Shown here: positions 15,597 to 22,832 of the stretch, piece by piece
How positions within the stretch are numbered: position 1 is the stretch's first letter
How the letters are laid out: each line of letters starts with the position of its first letter
DNA from: Phycisphaerae bacterium
GTDB lineage: Bacteria; Planctomycetota; Phycisphaerae; Tepidisphaerales; Tepidisphaeraceae
Reading direction: 5' to 3'
NCBI GenBank assembly: GCA_014380825.1
Contig: JACMJD010000501.1
Coordinates: forward strand, 1 to 24,964
DNA: 24,964 bases
Made by a program: the position numbers and the translations under genes
The notes under the pieces: model-generated
Databases searched by the model: none
The model's input: the letters and a program-made list of their open reading frames with translations, nothing else
What the model was told of the DNA's origin: nothing

Positions 15597-16397
15597 TTAC
15601 AACCCATAATGCGTCCCCTGCGACACCGGCGCGATCGCGTCACCTACTCGCTGATATCGATTGTCCGTCGAAAGCCGCAACCGGTCCTTCGTCAAATTCG
15701 GCCGAGCCTTATGGATCGTGTGCGAGTGGAACAGCAGCACATCGCCGGCTCGGAAATCGCACGAGTGCCAATCGATTCCGTCGCCACTCGGCAGGACTTC
15801 GTCGCTCAACCCGTGCCCGGCGTACTTCTTCCCTTCGAACAACTTGTGCTCGATGAATCCGGCACGATGCGAACCGCGCAGCACCGCGAGTCCGCCTAGC
15901 TCACCGGGACAATCGCCGATCGGCGACCAGATCGTGTATGTCTCGGGCGCGCCGCGGATGTACTGGAAATCCTGATGGGCGGCCGTCGTTTGGGACGCGT
16001 TGTTGGGGAATGTGACGCGCCCGATACGGAGTCGATGGGCCATGCTCTCGCCATCGAGGAGTTCGGAGGTCAGCTCGAGAAACTTCGGATCATCGGCGTA
16101 GGTTTTGAACTCGGGCAGATTCAGGATCTGCTTGTAGACGGCCATGTATTCCGGATCGCCCTCGGTGAACGGGCCGACGCCGGTCCAGGTTTCGTCTTTC
16201 GGATTGATCCAGCCGGCTTGAGCAACAATGCCGAGAATCGCGCGGCGAACGGCCAGCAATTTCTCGCGCGGCGCGACTCCGCGAAGAAATAAGTATCCAT
16301 CGCGCGCAAGCTGGTCACGCAGGATTTTCGGATCACCAGCGGCGTGAGTTGAATCGACAAACAGAAGGAATTGTTCAGCCATACGCCGGCCGATCAT
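15597..16397 (-). CDS. Phytanoyl-CoA dioxygenase (PhyH) family protein
   Basis: This is a non-haem iron(II)/2-oxoglutarate dioxygenase. From the ATG at 16397 the product has 266 residues. The iron-binding HxD pair is H141-Q-D143 in AAHQDFQYIRG. The distal histidine is probably H229 in HSHTIHKARPN, and the 2-oxoglutarate-binding arginine is R239 or R241 in KDRLRLSTDNRY. The substrate is unknown, and members hydroxylate lipids, ectoine precursors and many natural products. The start is chosen because its ATG overlaps the TGA of the upstream PEP-CTERM gene (ATGA), implying translational coupling. A second ATG at 16382 (MAEQFLLF) is the main alternative. The C-terminus ends at a terminator-bearing convergent junction. 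Confidence 0.88.
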   Translation of the reverse strand: MIGRRMAEQFLLFVDSTHAAGDPKILRDQLARDGYLFLRGVAPREKLLAVRRAILGIVAQAGWINPKDETWTGVGPFTEGDPEYMAVYKQILNLPEFKTYADDPKFLELTSELLDGESMAHRLRIGRVTFPNNASQTTAAHQDFQYIRGAPETYTIWSPIGDCPGELGGLAVLRGSHRAGFIEHKLFEGKKYAGHGLSDEVLPSGDGIDWHSCDFRAGDVLLFHSHTIHKARPNLTKDRLRLSTDNRYQRVGDAIAPVSQGTHYGL

Positions 16398-17113
16398 ACT
16401 CGCCGGCGACGGCACGCACACGGCAGAACCAGCGCGATCGCGGCCAGCGCGCAACCCGGTTCCGGCACGGGCGTGCCGTGAGCGCGAACCAGCCAATTTC
16501 CCGCGACGAGGCTTTCAAGCGGGCCGCGCTGGCCCGCGGGGATGGACGACAGGTCATTCTGGTTCATGTCGTCGATGGTGAACGCGAAGAACGAACGATT
16601 CGGCAGGTTCGGCGCAGTTTCATCCGAAGAACTGATGAATCGATTCACCGCGGTCGTGTTGCGAAAGATCACGGCCGCCAGCATCGTGCCATGCATTTCG
16701 GTTGGGGTGATGTTGTAGACGTTGAGCGTGTTCGTATTCGCGTTGGCGGTGATGCCGTTGACGGAAGTCTTGAGCAGCGCGTTCCACGGATCGCCGCCGT
16801 CCGCGTCTTCGTAGAGCAGTACGAGAATATTCAGGCCGTTGAGCTGCTGGGTGATTCCCGGCCGGCCGAACGCGACGCTGATCGAATCGACCACTTCGCC
16901 GCCGGGTTGAACTGGAAACGTGTTGAACCACAGCGTGTCTTCACCGGGATCGATGCCGATCGCCCGCTCGGCCGAGCCGTCGTCGATCGCATAACTGACA
17001 TCCGCCGCCCAACCGCTGGGCGCGAACCCCACCCCGCCCGCTTTGACGGCGGCGACGATCGCGAGCACACTCAGCCATTTCTTGCCCACTTTCTTCCATC
17101 GATTCGAGATCAT
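16394..17113 (-). CDS. PEP-CTERM exported protein
   Basis: The 239-residue product has a signal peptide (about 1-36: basic start, hydrophobic core, cleavage near GWAA) and ends in a PEP-CTERM signal from about 216: VPEP, a hydrophobic helix and CRRRRV. The mature part (SYAIDDGSAERAIGIDPGEDTLWFN, FGRPGITQQLNGLNILVLLYEDADGGDPWNALL) looks like a secreted beta-sandwich domain and carries no catalytic motif that I recognise. AGGAG sits about seven bases before the ATG. Its stop overlaps the start of the PhyH gene. The divergent MarR-GNAT gene and the palindrome at 17132 suggest this pair may be under that regulator's control. Confidence 0.88.
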   Translation of the reverse strand: MISNRWKKVGKKWLSVLAIVAAVKAGGVGFAPSGWAADVSYAIDDGSAERAIGIDPGEDTLWFNTFPVQPGGEVVDSISVAFGRPGITQQLNGLNILVLLYEDADGGDPWNALLKTSVNGITANANTNTLNVYNITPTEMHGTMLAAVIFRNTTAVNRFISSSDETAPNLPNRSFFAFTIDDMNQNDLSSIPAGQRGPLESLVAGNWLVRAHGTPVPEPGCALAAIALVLPCACRRRRV

Positions 17114-17131
17114 TTGACAACTCCTGCAAAT

Positions 17132-17151
17132 ATCCGTTAGTACTTACGGAT
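17132..17151. promoter_or_regulatory. Probable operator palindrome between divergent genes
   Basis: ATCCGTTAGTACTTACGGAT is a 20-bp palindrome with one mismatched pair (positions 7 and 14). It is centred in the 65-base gap between the PEP-CTERM gene (-) and the MarR-GNAT gene (+). MarR-type dimers bind such sites, often their own divergent promoter. A TATCTT box at 17154-17159 could be the -10 of the rightward promoter. Confidence 0.6.
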
Positions 17152-17178
17152 CGTATCTTACAAACCAGGACAACGCAC

Positions 17179-18144
17179 ATGCAAGCACAATCTGGCGATC
17201 ACGTCCGTGCCTTGGGACGCGTCGCGCTGGGCAGCCGCCTGAAGCGGCTGAGCGAGCGGCTGTTGAGCGACGTCGCCCGCGTGTACGAATCGCAGGGCAT
17301 CGATTTCAAGCCGCCTTGGTTTCCGCTGTTCAGCCTGGTAGCAGAAGCCGGCGCGCGGGGTGTGACGGTTGTGGAAGCTGCGAAACAATTGCAGCTCACG
17401 CACCCAGCCGTCAGTCAATTCGCTAAGGAAATGACCAAGGCCGGCCTGCTCAGCGCGCGGGCGGATCGCAAAGACGGCCGACGACATTCACTTCACCCGA
17501 CCAAGAAATTCCGCGATGTTCACGCCCGCGCCCAAGTCGTCTGGCGCGCGCTCGACCTCGCGATCAACGAACTCTTCACCGAAGCCGGCGTGAACCTGAT
17601 CGCCGATCTCGCCCGAATCGAAGAGGCGTTGAATCGCCAAAGCTCGCAGCAACGCATCCTCGCCAAGCTAGAGCACACGCCAGCCGTTACGTGCGTTCGA
17701 TACGACTTCAAATACAAGTCCCATTTCAAACGGCTGAACCTGCAATGGATCAAAGAAATTTTCAGGCTTGAGCCCGCCGATCGAGCCGTGCTGGACGACC
17801 CACAGGGCAAGATCATCGATCAGGGCGGCGAAATCCTGTTTGCGATGGATGAGGAAAAGGTGCTGGGCGTGTGCGCGCTGAAGAAGCTGGACGGTTCGCG
17901 CTATGAGCTATGCAAGATGGCCGTTGAAAAGAAATCGCGCGGCGCGGGGATCGGCCGTGCGCTGATGGAGGCGGCGATCAGGCGCGCTCACGAATTGCGG
18001 GCGACGGAACTGGTTCTTGAAACCAGCACCAGGCTCGGGCCGGCGATCAAGCTGTACGAGAAGTTCGGCTTCAAACATGTGTCGGTGCCGGCCCACACGG
18101 ACTACGCCCGCACGGATACCGTGATGCGGTTGCTGCTGAATTGA
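17179..18144 (+). CDS. MarR-family regulator fused to a GNAT N-acetyltransferase
   Basis: The 321-residue product has two parts. Residues about 15-150 form a MarR-like winged helix (VTVVEAAKQLQLTHPAVSQFAKEMTKAGLLSARADRKDGRRH contains helix-turn-helix and wing) with a long dimerisation helix. Residues about 165-321 form a GNAT domain with acetyl-CoA motif A, KKSRGAGIGRALM (R254 to R260), and a C-terminal YEKFGF element. Such fusions are a known class of regulator/acetyltransferase proteins. The acceptor substrate is unknown. AGGA eight bases before the ATG supports the start. The palindrome at 17132-17151 next to its promoter suggests autoregulation and control of the divergent PEP-CTERM/PhyH pair. 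Confidence 0.9.
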   Translation: MQAQSGDHVRALGRVALGSRLKRLSERLLSDVARVYESQGIDFKPPWFPLFSLVAEAGARGVTVVEAAKQLQLTHPAVSQFAKEMTKAGLLSARADRKDGRRHSLHPTKKFRDVHARAQVVWRALDLAINELFTEAGVNLIADLARIEEALNRQSSQQRILAKLEHTPAVTCVRYDFKYKSHFKRLNLQWIKEIFRLEPADRAVLDDPQGKIIDQGGEILFAMDEEKVLGVCALKKLDGSRYELCKMAVEKKSRGAGIGRALMEAAIRRAHELRATELVLETSTRLGPAIKLYEKFGFKHVSVPAHTDYARTDTVMRLLLN

Positions 18145-18172
18145 GTGCGCACAAGCCCCACCGGAAACCCAT

Positions 18173-18253
18173 TGTCATCCGGAGCGGTTTCCGCGAAGGA
18201 TCTAGCCTTCCGCGTGTAGCCAGATCCTTCGCGGAGTACCGCGCCGGATGACA
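18173..18253. repeat. TGTCATCC-type palindromic repeat
   Basis: Near-complementary arms at 18173-18203 and 18222-18253 begin TGTCATCCGG and end in CCGGATGACA. The sequence belongs to the TGTCATCC...GAAGGATCT palindromes common in intergenic DNA of several phyla. It lies between the convergent MarR-GNAT gene and the gene ending at 18287 and may act as a terminator. Confidence 0.8.
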
Positions 18254-18286
18254 CGCTGCTTCGTCTTGGCTTGGATCGTAAAAGGA

Positions 18287-19090
18287 CTACGCCGCTTCCA
18301 GGAGCAGGCCCGTCTTCGGGCCCCAGCGGAGCTTGCGGTAGGTTTGAACGGTCACGTGGCCTGTTTGCAGCAACGGTTGCAGCGTACTGGCGCTCAGGTC
18401 GGCGCGATCGACCAGCAGACGAAGGTGCGGCATCTGGTGCGGATCGATCTGCAACTGCGGCATGGCCATCGAGATCAGCACGCGATTTTCGTTCATCCAT
18501 CGCCAGGCTTCGCCGATGCCCCGAAGATCGCTTAAGCCTTGCTTGGCGACGGCGAACAGCACAAGCCGACGATCGCGCGTGACCGCGAGGCTCGCCTCGG
18601 CGAGCATGGGTGGCTTCACCGGACATTCGATCACATCCGTCGCGCCGCGCATCGTGGCCGCCACGATCGCGCCGGCGGCATCCGCGCCGTCCGGCAGATC
18701 GATCACGTCGCTGCCAATCGAATCAGCCGTGTGACGTTCGACGTCATGATCAGCAACCACAGGGCGCGAAACGGTAAGTGACCCCGTTTTCGGAATGAGG
18801 GGAATAAAGGGGTCACCTTCCTTTTCGTTCGCCGCTTGGAGGCGGACAAAGGGGTCTGGCCCCTTTTGGGGCGGTCCGGCGGAAATGCTGATCGCGGGAT
18901 CGCGTTGTTTCGAAGCGATGGGCGCGGGCACCGCGGGTCGCGCGACGGAGACCGAGCTCGTGTTCTGCTTGCAACGCATCACGAAATCACCGGTCACTTG
19001 CCACTGCGGTGCGCTGGCGAGTTGTGCTTTGTCGCGCGTCGCACGGCACGTCAGCACCTGGTGCTCCGCGACACTCCCGGCCGCCAGCAC
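18287..19090 (-). CDS. Distal half of an interrupted gene (continuation of the ParA partner)
   Basis: This open frame continues without frame change from the gene ending at 19112. Only the TGA at 19112-19114 and seven further codons separate the two. The listed start is an internal GTG without a ribosome-binding site, so I read this as the second half of one protein of about 536 codons rather than an independent gene. No family is recognised. The central segment (about residues 70-105, Pro/Gly/Lys-rich) is encoded by palindromic repeat DNA at about 18775-18870. The flanking parts (VIDLPDGADAAGAIVAATMRGATDVIECPV, and later LISMAMPQLQIDPHQMPHLRLLVDRADLS) look like an ordinary folded alpha/beta domain. 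It is either a degraded gene, a read-through product or affected by a sequencing error. Confidence 0.45.
   Translation of the reverse strand: MLAAGSVAEHQVLTCRATRDKAQLASAPQWQVTGDFVMRCKQNTSSVSVARPAVPAPIASKQRDPAISISAGPPQKGPDPFVRLQAANEKEGDPFIPLIPKTGSLTVSRPVVADHDVERHTADSIGSDVIDLPDGADAAGAIVAATMRGATDVIECPVKPPMLAEASLAVTRDRRLVLFAVAKQGLSDLRGIGEAWRWMNENRVLISMAMPQLQIDPHQMPHLRLLVDRADLSASTLQPLLQTGHVTVQTYRKLRWGPKTGLLLEAA
18775..18870. repeat. Two palindromic repeats inside a reading frame
   Basis: The first stem pairs 18778-18785 (GTGACCCC) with 18809-18816 (GGGGTCAC). The second pairs 18848-18854 (AAAGGGG) with 18860-18866 (CCCCTTT). GGGGTCTGGCCCC-type palindromes are normally intergenic. Here they lie within the frame of the interrupted ParA partner gene and leave it open. 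Confidence 0.7.
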
Positions 19091-19111
19091 GGGTGCTTCG
19101 CTTTCGAGCGG

Positions 19112-19897
19112 TCAGTGCAAAAACTGCTGGCAGACGCCCGACAACTTTCTGAACACGCGGATCGCCGCGAGCTCGTCGCGGGCATCCAGCAGCGCGAGCG
19201 ACAGCGTCGGCGCGCCGGATTGTTCACTCGGATCGTTCGAATGAACGTCCGCTAAACCTTTGAGCGAGCGATAGCACGCCACGACTCCGTCGTGATCGCA
19301 CGTCGCCAGCACGGTCCAGTTGTCGATCGATCGCAGGATCGCCCGCGCCTCGGCCAGGCGCGGGTTCGGGACATTCAACAGCCAGCGATCGACGTCCCAG
19401 CTCATCTCATCGAGCGTCTCGGACATGCGACGCCCATCCAGCGCATCGCACACGGCCGACTCCGTCGGCGTTTCGCTCGAACCAAGCTCAAAGCAGCTCA
19501 CGCGAAATTCAGATGCGTCGAGCTCGATCAGCCCGACGCGCTCGCCTGATTTGCACAGGTGGGCCGTATATTCACGCACGCGATCGCGCTGGCTGCCGTT
19601 CAGATGCGGCGCGATGACCGCGGAGATTGGCGGCAATCGATCAGGCGAATGCTCTTCGGCCGATTTCGATTTCGTCGCACCGGGAATTTCAGCTTCGTTC
19701 CCACCGATAACCTGCGCGAATTCTTCCGGCGTCAGATCGGCCGGCAGGTCTGCATGATTATCAACCTTGGGAGGGGTGCGCTGCGGCCGCGCGGAGCCGC
19801 CAGTCTGGCGATCGCGCACGCTGCTCAAGAACAGATGGCTGATATCCGACAGCGACTGCTGCTGTTTCGGATCCGGATTGTTGGGTTGATCAGCCAT
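19112..19897 (-). CDS. ParA-CBM partner protein, ParA/MinD-like without a P loop (first half of an interrupted frame)
   Basis: The 261-residue product follows the ParA-CBM gene by 11 bases on the same strand and is almost certainly cotranscribed. The first 75 residues are polar and look disordered. The next part (IAPHLNGSQRDRVREYTAHLCKSGERVGLIELDASEF) looks like the first strand, helix and strand of a MinD/ParA-like fold, but the Walker A glycines and lysine are absent. A later stretch (DRWLLNVPNPRLAEARAILRSIDNWTVLATCDHDGVVACYRSLKGL) resembles the part of such ATPases that follows Walker B. I therefore infer a degenerate, non-ATP-binding relative. The frame ends at a TGA and then continues open to 18287, so the natural protein may be about twice as long. 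Confidence 0.7.
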   Translation of the reverse strand: MADQPNNPDPKQQQSLSDISHLFLSSVRDRQTGGSARPQRTPPKVDNHADLPADLTPEEFAQVIGGNEAEIPGATKSKSAEEHSPDRLPPISAVIAPHLNGSQRDRVREYTAHLCKSGERVGLIELDASEFRVSCFELGSSETPTESAVCDALDGRRMSETLDEMSWDVDRWLLNVPNPRLAEARAILRSIDNWTVLATCDHDGVVACYRSLKGLADVHSNDPSEQSGAPTLSLALLDARDELAAIRVFRKLSGVCQQFLH

Positions 19898-19908
19898 GGT
19901 GTTCTCGT

Positions 19909-21270
19909 TTAGTCAACTTCAACGACGTTGTTGAGCTCGCCGAACTGGTTCGCCTCGACGTACTGGTTGTTCGGATCGGTCACCCAATTCCCGTCGACGA
20001 CGAAGCGATAGCGATATCGCCCGGGCTTAAGCGGCAGGCTCATCTTGAACACGCCGGGCTGGCCGTTGGTCATCATGGGAGTCGACATCGGCGACCAGTT
20101 ATTGAAGTCACCGGCGATCTGCACGCGTCGGGCGTTTTCGAAGCGGACGGAGAAGATCACTTCTTCGCCGACCTGTTTCACGCCGTAGAACTCATCGATT
20201 TTCTGTTCGGTGGTTTTTGTCGGCGCGAGCGCCGGTTTCTGAGCCATGTTCGCGAGCGCGCTGATGCGGTTGTTATGCACGACCGGCGCGGGAGCGGTCG
20301 CGACCGCCGCTGATGGTCGTGAAAGACCCGGAGCTTCCGCTTCGGGCTGCGAACGCGCGAATGACGGCGCCGGCGCTTGTCCGGGCAATGGCGTCGAATT
20401 GCGACCGAACTGGAAGTTCGTGAGCTGCGCGAGTTGCTTGGCGCGCTGCACGAGTTCCGCGGGGCGCGACAGCGTCTGCGTCGGCATCGGCTCGACGTCG
20501 GTCGGTCGATGTCCCATCAGCTCGCGAGCGAGATTGACGAAGTCTTTATATCCACGCGAACCCGGATCGTATTCGGTGATCGGCTGACCGAAGCTGGCGG
20601 CTTCCTTCAGCTTGGTGTTGAAGTTGACCGTGCTTTCCATCAGATAATCGCGGAACTTTGCGCGCAGCTCGCTGAGCACTTCGCGGGCCAGTTTCGTTCG
20701 CGTGTCGTACAGCGTCGGCAGGACGCGGATGGTGATCTGGTTGCCGCAGCGCTCCTTCAGCACTTCCAGCGTCTCCATCATCTTCGCCAGCCCGTGCAGG
20801 CTGAAGAATCCGGTTTCGACCGGGACGATTACTTCATCGCAGGCGCGCAGCGCGTTGAACGTGAGCAGCCCCACGCTGGGCGGGCAGTCGATGATGCACC
20901 ATTCGTAGGTGCCGCGAACCTGCTCGAGCGCTTGTGTTAGTCGATCCTCGCGACCAGGTCGGCCGGCGAAGACTTGCTCGAAGCCCGCGAGCTTGATGTT
21001 CGAGGGTGCAAGATCGAAGTCGGAAGCGATCTGCCAGACGATCTCGTTGAGCCTGGCGACTTTGCCATCGCGCTCTTCGAGCATCGCGTCGTAGATCGTT
21101 CGCTCGATCTGATCTTCCGGCACAGCCAGGCCGACGCCGCAATGTCCTTGCGGGTCGACGTCGACTAAGAGGGTCTTGTGCCCCAGCCGCGCTAAGCACG
21201 CGGCCAGGTTGATGCTTGTTGTGGTTTTTCCGCAACCGCCCTTTTGATTGATGATAGCGACCGTCCGCAT
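19909..21270 (-). CDS. ParA/MinD-type ATPase fused to a C-terminal glycogen-binding (AMPK1-CBM/CBM48) domain
   Basis: The 453-residue product starts with a complete ParA-type ATPase. The deviant Walker A is KGGCGKTT (10-17, with both lysines K10 and K15), Walker A' is DVDPQG (37-42), and Walker B ends in IIDCPPSVGLL (D128). A Pro/Ala-rich linker (about 270-365) follows. Residues 367-453 form an AMPK1-CBM/CBM48 domain with GDFNNWS (W392), YRYRFVVDGNW (R422, W429) and a final NNVVEV. These occupy the positions of the glycogen-contacting residues of AMPK beta. ParA proteins position cargo such as chromosomes, plasmids, chemotaxis clusters or carboxysomes. A carbohydrate-binding tail suggests a polysaccharide cargo or ligand (inference). 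AAGGAAGG eight bases before the ATG supports the start. No parB lies in the window. Confidence 0.92.
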   Translation of the reverse strand: MRTVAIINQKGGCGKTTTSINLAACLARLGHKTLLVDVDPQGHCGVGLAVPEDQIERTIYDAMLEERDGKVARLNEIVWQIASDFDLAPSNIKLAGFEQVFAGRPGREDRLTQALEQVRGTYEWCIIDCPPSVGLLTFNALRACDEVIVPVETGFFSLHGLAKMMETLEVLKERCGNQITIRVLPTLYDTRTKLAREVLSELRAKFRDYLMESTVNFNTKLKEAASFGQPITEYDPGSRGYKDFVNLARELMGHRPTDVEPMPTQTLSRPAELVQRAKQLAQLTNFQFGRNSTPLPGQAPAPSFARSQPEAEAPGLSRPSAAVATAPAPVVHNNRISALANMAQKPALAPTKTTEQKIDEFYGVKQVGEEVIFSVRFENARRVQIAGDFNNWSPMSTPMMTNGQPGVFKMSLPLKPGRYRYRFVVDGNWVTDPNNQYVEANQFGELNNVVEVD

Positions 21271-21428
21271 GGCGAAAACCTTCCTTGGCTTTCTCAGAAA
21301 GAATGGTGCGGCAGCGTTTCCATGCTGCGCTTAGCAACGTTAATCGGATGGAAGGGTGTGGGAACTTTAGGATTATCGGACAAGCGTGGGGAGAGAGGTC
21401 AGAGTTCAGAGTTCAGAGGTCAGGAATG

Positions 21429-21464
21429 CACGGACGCCCAGAGCGGTACGCCGCGCCGGGCGTC
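21429..21464 (+). repeat. REP-like hairpin, copy B
   Basis: This is the same 36-nt element as 15465-15500, but the outer stem is GACGCCC/GGGCGTC: a C-G pair has become A-T, a compensating change. It is preceded by tandem words of the type TCAGAGT (21400-21422). The 204-base gap 21271-21474 otherwise holds only the upstream region of the ParA-CBM gene. Confidence 0.85.
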
Positions 21465-21474
21465 TTTCCCCGCA

Positions 21475-22695
21475 TCACGCAGCTCTTTCGATACGTTCCG
21501 CATCGGTCACCAGTCGCATCGTTGGAGTCGACGTTTCCGATCCCGAATATTCCGGGACGCATTGTCGCAGCGCAAACTTTACGCGATCGCTGTTCGCATC
21601 CACCACATCGCGCAGCAGTTCCATCGCCCGCTTCACCTGACCGCGCGAAGCCACGGGCAATTGCCACACGCGAATCTTGCGGTGTGATGTCGGACAGGTG
21701 CGCTCATCGTCACCTGCGAGCTCTTCGTACAGCTTCTCGCCCGGACGAACACCCGTGTAGTGAATCTCGATGTCGCGCCCAGCTTTCAAGCCGCTGCGAC
21801 GGATCATCTGTAGCGCCAGATCGAGAATTTTCACCGGCTCGCCCATATCGAGCACGAAGATCTCGCCGCCCTTGCCGATCGCGCCGGCCTGCATCACGAG
21901 CCGAGACGCTTCGGGAATCGTCATGAAGTAACGCTTCATATCCGGATGCGTGACGGTGACCGGGCCGCCCGCGTCGATCTGCTTGCCGAAGATGGGCACG
22001 ACGCTCCCAGAGGAACCGAGGACGTTGCCGAAGCGAACGGCGAGGAATCTGGTATGCGATGGCGCCGGGTGAATGGACGGGACATCGAGTGCGATCGGGT
22101 CGCGGTAATTCATCGACTGAACGTACAACTCCGCCACGCGCTTCGTCGCGCCCATCACGCTCGTCGGGCGAACGGCTTTGTCGGTGCTGATGAGGACGAA
22201 CGCCTGGGCGTTGAATGCCGCGGCGGCATCCGCGACGACTTTGGTGCCGAAGACATTGTTCTTCACCGCTTCGCCGGGGTTGTGCTCCATCATTGGAACA
22301 TGCTTGTGGGCGGCCGCGTGGAAGATCACTTGTGGCTTGTGCTGATCGAACACCTGCCCGATTCGTTTCGAATCGCACACGTCCGCCACCGACGGAATGA
22401 GCTGCGCGCCGACCCAGCGTTCGCGGAGTTCGCGATCGATCTCGAAGAGCGCGTTTTCCGCACGATCGAGCAGGACCAGCCGATCCGGGCAGAAGCGCAT
22501 GGTTTGCCTGCAGATCTCCGAGCCGATCGATCCGCCCGCGCCGGTCACCAGCACGCGTTTACCCGCGAGAAACCGCTGAAGCTCGGGTGTATCGAGATTG
22601 ACGGGCTTGCGTCCCAGGAGCTGCGCCACATCGATGGACGAGATTTGCGCGCGTACAGGCTTCCGAATTGATCGTTTCAACCAACCGAGGTTCAT
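21475..22695 (-). CDS. Nucleotide-sugar 4,6-dehydratase, short CapD/PglF-like type
   Basis: This is an extended SDR enzyme of the polysaccharide biosynthesis (CapD/FlaA1/PglF) family, probably acting on UDP-GlcNAc or a similar UDP-sugar in the cytosol. The 406-residue product has the NAD(P)-binding loop TGAGGSIGSE at 51-60, the HAAAHKHVPMME segment, and the catalytic group S170-T171-D172-K173 followed by M181 and K185 in VMGATKR. The methionine at the usual tyrosine position is typical of the PglF/WbpM branch. The membrane-spanning N-terminal half of large CapD proteins is absent. GVRPGEKLYEEL near 310 is a family hallmark. The product would supply modified sugars for surface glycans. It is in the same orientation as the ParA-CBM gene but separated by 204 bases with a REP-like element. 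Confidence 0.92.
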   Translation of the reverse strand: MNLGWLKRSIRKPVRAQISSIDVAQLLGRKPVNLDTPELQRFLAGKRVLVTGAGGSIGSEICRQTMRFCPDRLVLLDRAENALFEIDRELRERWVGAQLIPSVADVCDSKRIGQVFDQHKPQVIFHAAAHKHVPMMEHNPGEAVKNNVFGTKVVADAAAAFNAQAFVLISTDKAVRPTSVMGATKRVAELYVQSMNYRDPIALDVPSIHPAPSHTRFLAVRFGNVLGSSGSVVPIFGKQIDAGGPVTVTHPDMKRYFMTIPEASRLVMQAGAIGKGGEIFVLDMGEPVKILDLALQMIRRSGLKAGRDIEIHYTGVRPGEKLYEELAGDDERTCPTSHRKIRVWQLPVASRGQVKRAMELLRDVVDANSDRVKFALRQCVPEYSGSETSTPTMRLVTDAERIERAA

Positions 22696-22759
22696 CCAAG
22701 TCAGTTATCGGTCATTAGGATAGCAAAGGATGAGGATGCGCTTTCGGTGACCGCGGAGT

Positions 22760-22795
22760 GCCGTCCGGCGCGGAGTACCGCTCTGGACTGCCGTG
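22760..22795 (-). repeat. REP-like hairpin, copy C (reverse orientation)
   Basis: This is the reverse complement of the element at 15465 and 21429. Here the outer stem has GTCC/GGAC instead of GCCC/GGGC, again a paired substitution, plus one unpaired change. It lies in the 137-base gap between the dehydratase gene and mnmE and is flanked by GGATGA/TCATCC words on both sides. Confidence 0.85.
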
Positions 22796-22832
22796 AGTTT
22801 TCATCCTTCACCCTTCATCCCTTCGGCTTCAA

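Noticed and set aside
18173..18253. The TGTCATCC palindrome as a novel element
   Set aside because: Palindromes of the TGTCATCC...GAAGGATCT type are, to my knowledge, widespread intergenic repeats. It is recorded as a repeat but not counted as a discovery.
19112..19114. The in-frame TGA as a selenocysteine codon
   Set aside because: The residue sits between two predicted domains with no redox motif, and I see no convincing SECIS-like hairpin immediately downstream. Mutation, error or read-through is simpler.
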